Assembly (NCBI RefSeq): GCF_018271975.1 | Contig: NZ_JAGUCN010000002.1 | Coordinates: forward strand, 248,001 to 312,000 | DNA from: Carboxylicivirga mesophila | GTDB lineage: Bacteria > Bacteroidota > Bacteroidia > Bacteroidales > Marinilabiliaceae | Direction of reading: 5' to 3' | Length of the DNA: 64,000 bases | Program-made: the position numbers and the translations under genes | In this document: in pieces, positions 26,934 through 33,976 of the stretch | Position numbering within the stretch: position 1 is the stretch's first letter | Layout: every line of letters begins with the position of its first letter | The notes under the pieces: generated by a model | Seen by the model: only the letters and a program-made list of their open reading frames with translations | Database searches by the model: none | Told to the model about the DNA's origin: nothing

Positions 26934-28055
26934 ATGAAATTTAAGGAAGTAATAGGGCACGAACGTATTAAGAAACATTTGATTAACATGGTGAAGGAAA
27001 ATCGTGTTAGTCATGCTCAGTTATTCTGTGGTCCTGAGGGAGTTGGAAAGGTAAACCTGGCGCTGGCTTTCGCCCAGTTTCTTAATTGTCAGAACAGGCA
27101 GGACGACGATTCTTGTGGAGAGTGTGCCTCATGTGTTAAATATGGCAAGCTGATTCATCCCGACTTGCACTTTGTATTTCCCGTTGTTAAAAGCCCGAAG
27201 TATAAAAATCCGGTGAGTGACTCTTATCTCTCCGAATGGCGTCAGTTTGTATTGTCAAATGCTTATTTTGATATTAACCAGTGGTTTAATAACCTTGATG
27301 CCGATAAGCAAGGATTGATTTATAGCCAGGAAAGTCAGGAGATTATTAAAAAATTGAGCCTAAAAACTTTTGAGGCCAAATATAAAGTAATGATCATCTG
27401 GCTGCCTGAGAAAATGCATGTTGCAGCTGCCAATAAGTTACTGAAGCTGCTGGAAGAGCCGCCTGAGGGCACTGTGTTTTTGTTGGTGTCCGATAATCCT
27501 AATGAGATATTAGGAACCATTCAGAGCCGGGCTCAACGCTTGAATATACCAGCCCTAAGTATTGAGGATATCTCAGGTGCATTGCATAAAGAGTATAGCC
27601 TGAGTGCTGAAGAGTGCGAGCGCTACGCTAAATTGTCGGTGGGGAATTATGTGGCTGCCAGGGAAATAATCAATCAAAGCGAGGAGCGTACCTTCTTTTT
27701 TGATAAGTTTGTAAGTCTGATGCGTTTAGCTTATGGGCGTAAGCTATTTGAACTGATAGATTGGTGCGATGAAATGAATCGTCAATCCAAAGAGCGTCAG
27801 AAAAACTTCTTTGAGTTTGCTTTGCGATTAATTCGCGAAAATTTTATGATGAACATTCAGGAAAAGGATTTATTGTATCTTACACCTGAAGAGGAAAATT
27901 TCTCGGTACGTTTTTCACCGTTTATTAACGATGGAAATGTATTGCAACTGAGTGAGGAATTTAGTTTGGCACATTCTCATCTTGAACAAAATGGGAATGC
28001 ACGTATTATATTAATGGATTTGTGCCTGAAGGTAATTATGCTGTTAAAGCAATAG
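26934..28055 (+). CDS. holB: DNA polymerase III subunit delta' (HolB)
   Basis: This 373-residue clamp-loader subunit helps load the sliding clamp at replication primers. The AAA+ module starts KEVIGHERIKKHLINMVKENRVSHAQLFCGPEGVGK. The P-loop-like GPEGVGK (33-39) is followed by Val rather than Ser/Thr, which fits delta' being a non-hydrolysing stator. A Cys cluster (NCQNRQDDDSCGECASC) matches the zinc-binding insertion. TIQSRAQRL stands in place of the SRC motif. It opens the run holB-ricT-gldH-trmB-ATL. Confidence 0.9.
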   Translation: MKFKEVIGHERIKKHLINMVKENRVSHAQLFCGPEGVGKVNLALAFAQFLNCQNRQDDDSCGECASCVKYGKLIHPDLHFVFPVVKSPKYKNPVSDSYLSEWRQFVLSNAYFDINQWFNNLDADKQGLIYSQESQEIIKKLSLKTFEAKYKVMIIWLPEKMHVAAANKLLKLLEEPPEGTVFLLVSDNPNEILGTIQSRAQRLNIPALSIEDISGALHKEYSLSAEECERYAKLSVGNYVAAREIINQSEERTFFFDKFVSLMRLAYGRKLFELIDWCDEMNRQSKERQKNFFEFALRLIRENFMMNIQEKDLLYLTPEEENFSVRFSPFINDGNVLQLSEEFSLAHSHLEQNGNARIILMDLCLKVIMLLKQ

Positions 28056-28096
28056 GCATTGATTCACAAGGTCATTGAGCCTTTTATTTTTATTTT

Positions 28097-29368
28097 ATGG
28101 AAGAAATTATTCAAGATACAGAGAAAAAAGGTTGTTCGGGTTGCGCCAGTCGGTGCGGAAAACTCAATGTTTATGATTGGCTGGACGATTTACCTGCCAG
28201 TATCAATACAACCGATATTGTAGAAGTTCAGTTTAAAAACACCCGTAAGGGCTATTTCCGAAACAGCAATGGTCTTCGGATTGAAAAAGGGGATGTTGTT
28301 GCTGTTGAAGCCTCGCCCGGGCACGATATTGGTACAGTAACACTGACTGGAGAATTGGTGCTGCTACAAATGAAGAAGCATAACATTAACCTGGATACTT
28401 TTGAGTTTAAGCGCGTTTACAGGAAAGCAAAGCCCGTTGATATTGAAAAATGGGAAGAAGCAAGAGGGCTTGAGCATGAAACAATGCTGGAGTCGCGCCG
28501 AATAGCAGAGCGTCTTAATCTGGATATGAAGATTGGCGATGTGGAGTATCAGGGCGATAAAACAAAGGCTATCTTCTATTACATTGCCGATGAACGGGTG
28601 GATTTTCGTCAACTAATTAAAGTGTTGGCCGAAACCTTCAGGGTACGTATTGAAATGCGACAGATTGGTGCCCGCCAGGAAGCTGGTCGAATAGGAGGAA
28701 TTGGGCCATGTGGCCGCGAGCTTTGTTGCTCTACCTGGATGACCAACTTTGTGTCGGTAACCACCAATGCAGCCCGTTATCAGGAAATATCACTCAATCC
28801 GCAAAAGCTGGCAGGCCAGTGTGGTAAACTTAAGTGTTGCCTCAACTACGAGCTGGATGCCTATATTGATGCACAGCAGGATTTCCCTCGTACAAACATT
28901 GTGCTGGAAACGGTTGATGGTAACTACTACCATTTTAAAACTGATATCTTCTCGCGTACTATGTGGTATAGCACCGACAAAGATATCCCGGCTGGCATTG
29001 TTTCCGTTTCTGTTGACCGTGTGAAGGAGGTTATCCGTTTGAATCGCAGAGGTAAAAAGGTGGATCGCCTGGCAGATGAAGTATTAAAGCCTTTGGTGGC
29101 AGAGCCTACCTATGACAACGTGATTGGTCAGGAGAGTTTGACCAGGTTTGATGAACAGAAAAAGAAAAAACGGAGGCCTAGTCGCAGACGTAGCAGTGGA
29201 GCTCAAAAAAATGAAGGTAAACAAACTGCTAAACCAGCTGAAAATAAACAAAGCAATCAGCAGCAGTCTGGCGGAGGAAAGAAACCGTATAATAAATCCA
29301 AGCGTCGTTACCGACCTAATAATCAACGTAAACAACAAGGGGGCGATGGACAAAATAAAACACAGTAG
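28097..29368 (+). CDS. ricT: Regulatory iron-sulfur complex subunit RicT (PSP1 domain)
   Basis: This 423-residue protein has the PSP1 C-terminal domain of RicT/YaaT, which in Firmicutes forms an Fe-S complex with RicA/RicF affecting RNA maturation. An N-terminal cluster GCSGCASRCGK (Cys13, Cys16, Cys20) precedes the PSP1 domain. That domain carries GPCGRELCCSTWMTNF and GQCGKLKCCLNYE, the conserved Cys motifs. The last ~75 residues are a basic low-complexity tail rich in K, R, N and Q. RicA and RicF are not in this window. GldH starts inside its 3' end, with a 23-nt overlap. Confidence 0.93.
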   Translation: MEEIIQDTEKKGCSGCASRCGKLNVYDWLDDLPASINTTDIVEVQFKNTRKGYFRNSNGLRIEKGDVVAVEASPGHDIGTVTLTGELVLLQMKKHNINLDTFEFKRVYRKAKPVDIEKWEEARGLEHETMLESRRIAERLNLDMKIGDVEYQGDKTKAIFYYIADERVDFRQLIKVLAETFRVRIEMRQIGARQEAGRIGGIGPCGRELCCSTWMTNFVSVTTNAARYQEISLNPQKLAGQCGKLKCCLNYELDAYIDAQQDFPRTNIVLETVDGNYYHFKTDIFSRTMWYSTDKDIPAGIVSVSVDRVKEVIRLNRRGKKVDRLADEVLKPLVAEPTYDNVIGQESLTRFDEQKKKKRRPSRRRSSGAQKNEGKQTAKPAENKQSNQQQSGGGKKPYNKSKRRYRPNNQRKQQGGDGQNKTQ

Positions 29369-29834
29369 TCTCATAATTATATTGTTAGGACTCATTGTTG
29401 TGAGTTCCTGCGATAGAGGGGTTGTATTTGATCAGTATGTAACCATCCCCAAAGGTGGCTGGCATGTTGATTCGATGGCAGTGTTTAAAGTTGATATAGA
29501 AAGCACCGAGCAGCCATACAATGTGATATTAAATGTGCGCAACCGCTCCAATTATCCCAATAGTAACCTATGGCTTTTTGTAGAGGTGGTCAGCCCTTCG
29601 GGGCAAACAATGCAAGATAAAGTGGATTGTGTTTTGGCTGATGATGCCGGGCGATGGATAGGCTCAGGTTGGGGCGATTTGTATCATGCAAAGATACCGT
29701 ATCAATTGGGTGTGAAATTTGCCGAAACAGGGGCATACTCCTTCAGAATAGTGCAGGGTATGCGCGATGAGGATTTGGAAGGAATTCATAATATTGGTCT
29801 GAGAGTTGAGCGGGCCAACGTTGCAAAAGAATAA
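29346..29834 (+). CDS. gldH: Gliding motility lipoprotein GldH
   Basis: This 162-residue lipoprotein has a lipobox ending at Cys22 (LIVVSSCDRGVVFDQY). GldH is a lipoprotein required for gliding and linked to type IX secretion in Flavobacterium; homologues exist in many non-gliding members of the phylum. The start ATG lies inside the ricT coding region and the genes overlap by 23 nt in different frames. The conserved WHVDSM and later SGWGDLYHAKIPYQLGVKF block support the family call. It is followed 5 nt later by trmB. Gliding itself cannot be inferred from this gene alone. Confidence 0.88.
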   Translation: MDKIKHSSLIIILLGLIVVSSCDRGVVFDQYVTIPKGGWHVDSMAVFKVDIESTEQPYNVILNVRNRSNYPNSNLWLFVEVVSPSGQTMQDKVDCVLADDAGRWIGSGWGDLYHAKIPYQLGVKFAETGAYSFRIVQGMRDEDLEGIHNIGLRVERANVAKE

Positions 29835-29839
29835 ATAGG

Positions 29840-30628
29840 GTGGGAAAGAATAAGTTGAAGAAGTTTGCCGAAATGGCAACTTATGATCATGTTTTTGAAG
29901 CCGATTACAGTGATCTGAAGGGAGAGTCATTCTATCAGAAAGGTAATTGGAATAAGAATTTTTTTAAAAATGATCATCCAATAGTTATAGAGCTTGGTTG
30001 TGGTAAAGGTGAGTACACTGTTGGACTGGCCGAATTATTTCCGGACAAAAACTTTATTGGCATCGACATTAAAGGTGCACGTATGCACCGTGGAGCTACC
30101 GATGCTAAAAACAAAGGGCTTAAGAATGTTGCTTTTGTGCGCACCCGAATCGAGTTTATCACTGCTTTTTTTGAAGCCAGCGAGGTAGATGAAATCTGGC
30201 TGACATTTCCCGATCCGCAGATGAAGAAGGTTAATAAGCGCCTGTCATCCACACGCTTTTTGCAATTGTATAAAAACTTTCTGAAGCCGGGCGGTTTGGT
30301 TCATCTTAAAACCGATTCTAACTTTCTCTATACCTACACGGCCGAGATGGTTAAAGAAAACGGCTTTAAGGTTGAGGTGAGCGAAAGTGATTTATATGGT
30401 TCAGGTTACGACAATGAAATTTTGTCGATTCAAACCCACTACGAATCCAAATGGCTGAAGCATGGCCTTAGTATTAAGTACCTGCAGTTTCATCTCGAAG
30501 ACAGGGAGCAATGGATTGAACCCGATATTGAAATAGATTTTGATAACTACCATAGTGCCGGGCGAGGCGTAGTGAAAGTAAAGGAGGCGCTTATTAAGCA
30601 TGCCGATGCACGTCGAAAGGGTAAGTAA
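29840..30628 (+). CDS. trmB: tRNA (guanine-N7)-methyltransferase (TrmB)
   Basis: This 262-residue SAM-dependent enzyme makes m7G46 in the variable loop of tRNA. The GTG at 29840 is chosen because it gives the family's GKNKLKKFAEMATYDHVFEAD N-terminus. VIELGCGKGEYTVGLAELFP is the SAM-binding loop, DEIWLTFPDPQMKKVNKRLSS the catalytic DPQ region, and HLKTDS follows. The length is normal. It lies 5 nt after gldH and 9 nt before the alkyltransferase-like gene, with no ATG close by. Confidence 0.95.
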   Translation: MGKNKLKKFAEMATYDHVFEADYSDLKGESFYQKGNWNKNFFKNDHPIVIELGCGKGEYTVGLAELFPDKNFIGIDIKGARMHRGATDAKNKGLKNVAFVRTRIEFITAFFEASEVDEIWLTFPDPQMKKVNKRLSSTRFLQLYKNFLKPGGLVHLKTDSNFLYTYTAEMVKENGFKVEVSESDLYGSGYDNEILSIQTHYESKWLKHGLSIKYLQFHLEDREQWIEPDIEIDFDNYHSAGRGVVKVKEALIKHADARRKGK

Positions 30629-30637
30629 TCTCGCAAT

Positions 30638-30976
30638 ATGGCCATTGACAATAAAGATTTCTTCGAGCGCGTGTATCAGGTAGCCGAGTTGATTCCCCAA
30701 GGGCGCGTAACCTCTTATGGTGCTATTGCCACGTACCTGGGAAGCAGTCGCAGTGCTCGTATGGTTGGCTGGGCTATGAATAAATGCAGCAGCTGGCCCC
30801 GTTTTATACCGGCTCATCGCGTGGTTAACCGAAAAGGTTTGTTAACCGGCAAGCACCATTTTCCAGGTGGAGAAACGATGAAAGAACTGTTGGAAAATGA
30901 AGGTGTTCAGGTAGAGGATAATCAGATTGTAAATTTTAGTGAAGTGTTTTGGGACCCGTCCAGCGAGTTGTTGTAA
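30638..30976 (+). CDS. Alkyltransferase-like protein (MGMT family, Cys-less)
   Basis: This 112-residue protein has the O6-alkylguanine-DNA alkyltransferase C-terminal domain: IPQGRVTSYGAIATYLGSSRSARMVGWAM with Arg41 in the intercalating-finger helix. The active-site PCHR is replaced by IPAHRVV, Ala59 for the acceptor Cys. It therefore cannot be a suicide alkyltransferase and fits the ATL proteins, which bind alkylated bases and recruit nucleotide excision repair. It is 9 nt after trmB, with a terminator shortly downstream. Confidence 0.92.
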   Translation: MAIDNKDFFERVYQVAELIPQGRVTSYGAIATYLGSSRSARMVGWAMNKCSSWPRFIPAHRVVNRKGLLTGKHHFPGGETMKELLENEGVQVEDNQIVNFSEVFWDPSSELL

Positions 30977-30997
30977 AGCATTTATAATACAATAAAG

Positions 30998-31024
30998 AAG
31001 AGAAAGTGCGTTTCTCTTTTTTTT
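30998..31024 (+). terminator. Rho-independent terminator
   Basis: Stem AAGAGAAA (30998-31005) pairs with TTTCTCTT (31011-31018) across loop GTGCG, followed by T residues. It ends the holB-to-ATL operon and lies 44 nt before the mrp start, beside that gene's -7 box. Confidence 0.75.
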
Positions 31025-31025
31025 A

Positions 31026-31033
31026 TACCTTTG
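31026..31033 (+). promoter_or_regulatory. Putative -7 box (TACCTTTG) for mrp-nfu
   Basis: It matches TAnnTTTG 34 nt upstream of the mrp ATG. The -33 position falls inside the terminator hairpin and is not an exact TTTG. Confidence 0.45.
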
Positions 31034-31067
31034 AGTCTAATTTTAAAAAGGTTTAAATAAAGATAAG

Positions 31068-32174
31068 ATGGAATACTATCCAAATCTCATATTGGATGCA
31101 TTGAAGCATGTGGTGCATCCGGGCAAAGGAACGGATATTGTGTCGTTGGGTATGGTAGAAGATGATATACGCATTGAAGGGAAGCGTATCAGCTTTAGCC
31201 TCCTTTTCGACAGAGCTAACGATCCAATGGTTGGTTCACTTAAAAAAGCTTGTGTACAGGCTATCAAGACCTATGTGGATGAGGCCGCCGAGATTGAAGG
31301 GAATATCTATGTGAAAATAAAACCTAAACAAAAGGCGGTAGAGCAGAAATCTTTGCCACATGTGAAGAATGTGGTGGCCGTTGCTTCAGGTAAAGGTGGT
31401 GTTGGTAAATCAACCGTTACTTCAAACCTGGCCGTTGCTTTGGCAAAAGCGGGTTATTCAGTTGGTTTATTAGATGCTGATATCTTCGGACCATCGGTGC
31501 CTATCATGTTTCAAACGGAAGATGCTCGTCCGGTGTTGGAGAAGATTGACGGTAAAGATAGAATCCTTCCGGTGGAGAAGTATGGTGTTAAAATGTTAAG
31601 TATAGGTTATTTCGTGAATCCCGATGATGCCTTGATATGGCGCGGAGCTATGGCAACCAATGCCATACGTCAGCTGATTAATGATGGTAACTGGGGCGAG
31701 CTGGATTACTTGTTAATTGACTTACCGCCTGGTACAAGTGATATACACCTGACTATAGTGCAAACAATCAGTATAACAGGTGCAGTGATTGTATCTACCC
31801 CTCAGAATGTGGCACTGGCCGATGCTGTGAAAGGGGTGAGTATGTTCCAGAGTAAAAATATACAGGTGCCTGTGCTTGGGCTGGTTGAAAATATGGCCTG
31901 GTTTACACCTGCTGAGTTACCCGATAATAAATACTATATTTTTGGTAAAGATGGAGGTAGCCGACTGGCTAATAAAATGGGTATCCCATTGCTGGGGCAA
32001 ATTCCCTTGGTGCAAAGCATTCGCGAGGGTGGTGATGCTGGTGAACCGGCGGCATTGAACGAGAGCTCAATGACGGGACTGGCATTTGCAGATCTGGCAC
32101 AAAAAGTGGTTGAAAGGGTGGAATTAAGAAATAAAACCATGCCTGAAACCAAGGTTGTTGAAATGAAGAAATAA
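31068..32174 (+). CDS. mrp: Mrp/NBP35-type ATP-binding Fe-S carrier
   Basis: This 368-residue P-loop ATPase of the Mrp/ApbC group is thought to carry Fe-S clusters to apoproteins. An N-terminal MIP18/DUF59-type domain (about 1-85) precedes the deviant Walker A SGKGGVGKSTVTSN at 107-120. The switch/Walker B region LLIDLPPGTSDIHLT is intact. The segment ENMAWFTPAELPDNKYYIFG occupies the place where many Mrp proteins have a CxxC pair for the bridging cluster, and no Cys is present there. That appears to be normal in this phylum but bears on how it holds a cluster. It is 10 nt before an Nfu-type gene. Confidence 0.93.
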   Translation: MEYYPNLILDALKHVVHPGKGTDIVSLGMVEDDIRIEGKRISFSLLFDRANDPMVGSLKKACVQAIKTYVDEAAEIEGNIYVKIKPKQKAVEQKSLPHVKNVVAVASGKGGVGKSTVTSNLAVALAKAGYSVGLLDADIFGPSVPIMFQTEDARPVLEKIDGKDRILPVEKYGVKMLSIGYFVNPDDALIWRGAMATNAIRQLINDGNWGELDYLLIDLPPGTSDIHLTIVQTISITGAVIVSTPQNVALADAVKGVSMFQSKNIQVPVLGLVENMAWFTPAELPDNKYYIFGKDGGSRLANKMGIPLLGQIPLVQSIREGGDAGEPAALNESSMTGLAFADLAQKVVERVELRNKTMPETKVVEMKK

Positions 32175-32184
32175 ATAATAAGTC

Positions 32185-32433
32185 ATGGGAGAGGATAAAT
32201 TGCAATTGACACAGCAGGTAGAGGCTGCTCTTGAAGAGATTCGCCCTTACCTCAAAGGAGATGGTGGAGACATAAGCCTTGTGGAAATCACAGATGACTA
32301 TGTTGTAAAAGTGCGTTTGGAAGGTTCGTGTGATGGCTGTCCGCTTAGTATGCAGACCCTTAAAGGCGGCGTGGAGATGGTGGTGAAAAAATCAGTTCCA
32401 CAAATAGTAGAGGTAATTGCCGTTGACAATTAG
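32185..32433 (+). CDS. NifU-like (Nfu) iron-sulfur scaffold domain protein
   Basis: This 82-residue protein is the C-terminal NifU domain alone. RPYLKGDGGDISLVEI and the SCDGCPLSMQTLK segment with the cluster-binding pair Cys49-x-x-Cys52 are diagnostic. It should accept or transfer 4Fe-4S clusters as a dimer. It follows mrp by 10 nt, a sensible pairing of scaffold and carrier. It ends before the strong hairpin at 32441. Confidence 0.93.
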   Translation: MGEDKLQLTQQVEAALEEIRPYLKGDGGDISLVEITDDYVVKVRLEGSCDGCPLSMQTLKGGVEMVVKKSVPQIVEVIAVDN

Positions 32434-32440
32434 AAAATTA

Positions 32441-32469
32441 AATAAAAGCACCTTCTAGGTGCTTTTATT
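32441..32469. terminator. Bidirectional Rho-independent terminator
   Basis: A 12-bp stem (AATAAAAGCACC with GGTGCTTTTATT) closes loop TTCTA, with T tracts usable on both strands. It separates the convergent mrp-nfu operon and the DUF1697 gene, whose stop is at 32472. Confidence 0.9.
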
Positions 32470-32471
32470 TT

Positions 32472-33005
32472 TTACTCATTTAGAAGTTCAGAAATTTTGA
32501 TCACAGTTTTCCAGTTTCGGCTTGTGGCCTCTACTTTTAAATGTCTTTCAATGGCAGTATTGGATAGTTTACTTTGGTGGTATTTACCATCGCATTTAAT
32601 ATAGATATATTGCCCGTTGAGGTGGTATAAATCCGGGGCAAAATCTTTAGATTTAAAAACTTCCACATCATATTCAGTTGGCAGGTCTTTCAATAGGGTA
32701 ACATGAAGTTTGTTTATGTCGTGTGAAGAGAAAGGGTTTTCACTGACCATGCGTTTCCATTCGAGATTGCTTAAAACTAATACAGGCACATTATAGCCGA
32801 AACGTTCAAGAATTGCCTTTGAAACCCGCTGTTCAATTGAGGAAATTGTTGCTTCATTGGCATTAAAAATCAAATTACCACTTTGGATGTATGAAACTAC
32901 ATTAGTAAAACCGAGCTCTTTATACAGATCCTTCAGCTCTTTCATTAATATTTTTCGCTTGCCTCCAACGTTGATGCCCCGAAGGATGGAAATGTATTTT
33001 GGCAT
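32472..33005 (-). CDS. DUF1697 domain protein
   Basis: This 177-residue protein begins MPKYISILRGINVGGKRKILM and has SYIQSGNLIF, the recognised DUF1697 pattern. No biochemical function is assigned to the family. It is likely cytoplasmic, with no signal peptide or membrane segment. It follows the metallo-beta-lactamase gene by 4 nt on the same strand, so the two are co-transcribed. No functional link is evident. Confidence 0.9.
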   Translation of the reverse strand: MPKYISILRGINVGGKRKILMKELKDLYKELGFTNVVSYIQSGNLIFNANEATISSIEQRVSKAILERFGYNVPVLVLSNLEWKRMVSENPFSSHDINKLHVTLLKDLPTEYDVEVFKSKDFAPDLYHLNGQYIYIKCDGKYHQSKLSNTAIERHLKVEATSRNWKTVIKISELLNE

Positions 33006-33009
33006 ATGC

Positions 33010-33756
33010 TTATTTCTTTTTCTGCTTTTTTACGAGTTCAATAGTATGGCTAAGAAGTTGGGCGTCACCTATTTTTCCATGTCCTGGCACAATTAATTTA
33101 GCATCAGGATAGGCATATTGAATTTTCTCTATGGTGGTGTCCCATTCATCAATATTCGCATCAGATAAATTACCAAGGCCTTTCGATTGAGCCGATTTAA
33201 CCAGGCAGCCGCCAAAAAGGATTTTTTGCTGGGGTAACCACACAGTGATGTTGTCAAATGAATGGCCAGCCCCAAAGAACCGACATTCAATCAGTTCGTT
33301 GTTAAACAGGCAGTCGTATTCCTTGTCAAATGCAATTTTAGGAACAGCTACTCCTTCTTCTTCACATTTATCAATGGTCAGCTGGCAGGCTAGTGACCTG
33401 GCACCGATAGAATGGAGATACTCCAGCCCGCCGATACAATCATCATGATAATGTCCGGCAATTAAAGCCCGAATTGTCACCTTGAAATGCTCAACCAGGT
33501 AATCGCAAAGTTGCTTGGTTTGCTCATTGCTCATCGGCGTATCAATCAATACTGCTTCACTATTTCGTACAATCACCATCCCATTGCATGAGAAGCGACC
33601 ATAAGTTTCTGAATTGACCCATGAAACATGCAGAAAAACAGAATCCTGCAGATGGATGAGTTCCAAGTCCTCATTTATTTGCATGGATGGATATTGCGCT
33701 CTCAAAGGAAGAAAGAGCAATAACAATAGGGATGCACTAACCAAACGACTCATCAT
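33010..33756 (-). CDS. Subclass B1 metallo-beta-lactamase
   Basis: This 248-residue periplasmic protein has a signal peptide (about 1-20, ending LRAQ) and full B1 zinc chemistry. HYHDD gives His102, His104 and Asp106; GAGHSFDN gives His165; FGGCLVKS gives Cys184; VPGHG gives His226. Lys187 and Asn196 (GLGNLSDAN) match substrate-binding residues of CcrA-type enzymes. The family hydrolyses beta-lactams including carbapenems. The full set makes activity likely, but expression and spectrum cannot be read from sequence. No mobile element flanks it, so it looks chromosomal and intrinsic. It is co-directional with DUF1697, 4 nt away. Confidence 0.93.
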   Translation of the reverse strand: MMSRLVSASLLLLLFLPLRAQYPSMQINEDLELIHLQDSVFLHVSWVNSETYGRFSCNGMVIVRNSEAVLIDTPMSNEQTKQLCDYLVEHFKVTIRALIAGHYHDDCIGGLEYLHSIGARSLACQLTIDKCEEEGVAVPKIAFDKEYDCLFNNELIECRFFGAGHSFDNITVWLPQQKILFGGCLVKSAQSKGLGNLSDANIDEWDTTIEKIQYAYPDAKLIVPGHGKIGDAQLLSHTIELVKKQKKK

Positions 33757-33976
33757 TATTTGAGTTTTATCAAATGAGTAATAAAGTTATTAATTTTTAG
33801 AAGAGACGTAAAGCTTAGTTAAGATGGCATCATAAAACTATCGCATTCTGTCACTGAGCAAGAGCCTTATGAAAGTGCATCCAATTGTTAAGTTTCCTAT
33901 CATAGTTGGAGCAGTTCAAAAAAAACTGGATTAATTCACAAAGAACCACATTCATTTCTCCAACTTGTATCAGTTT

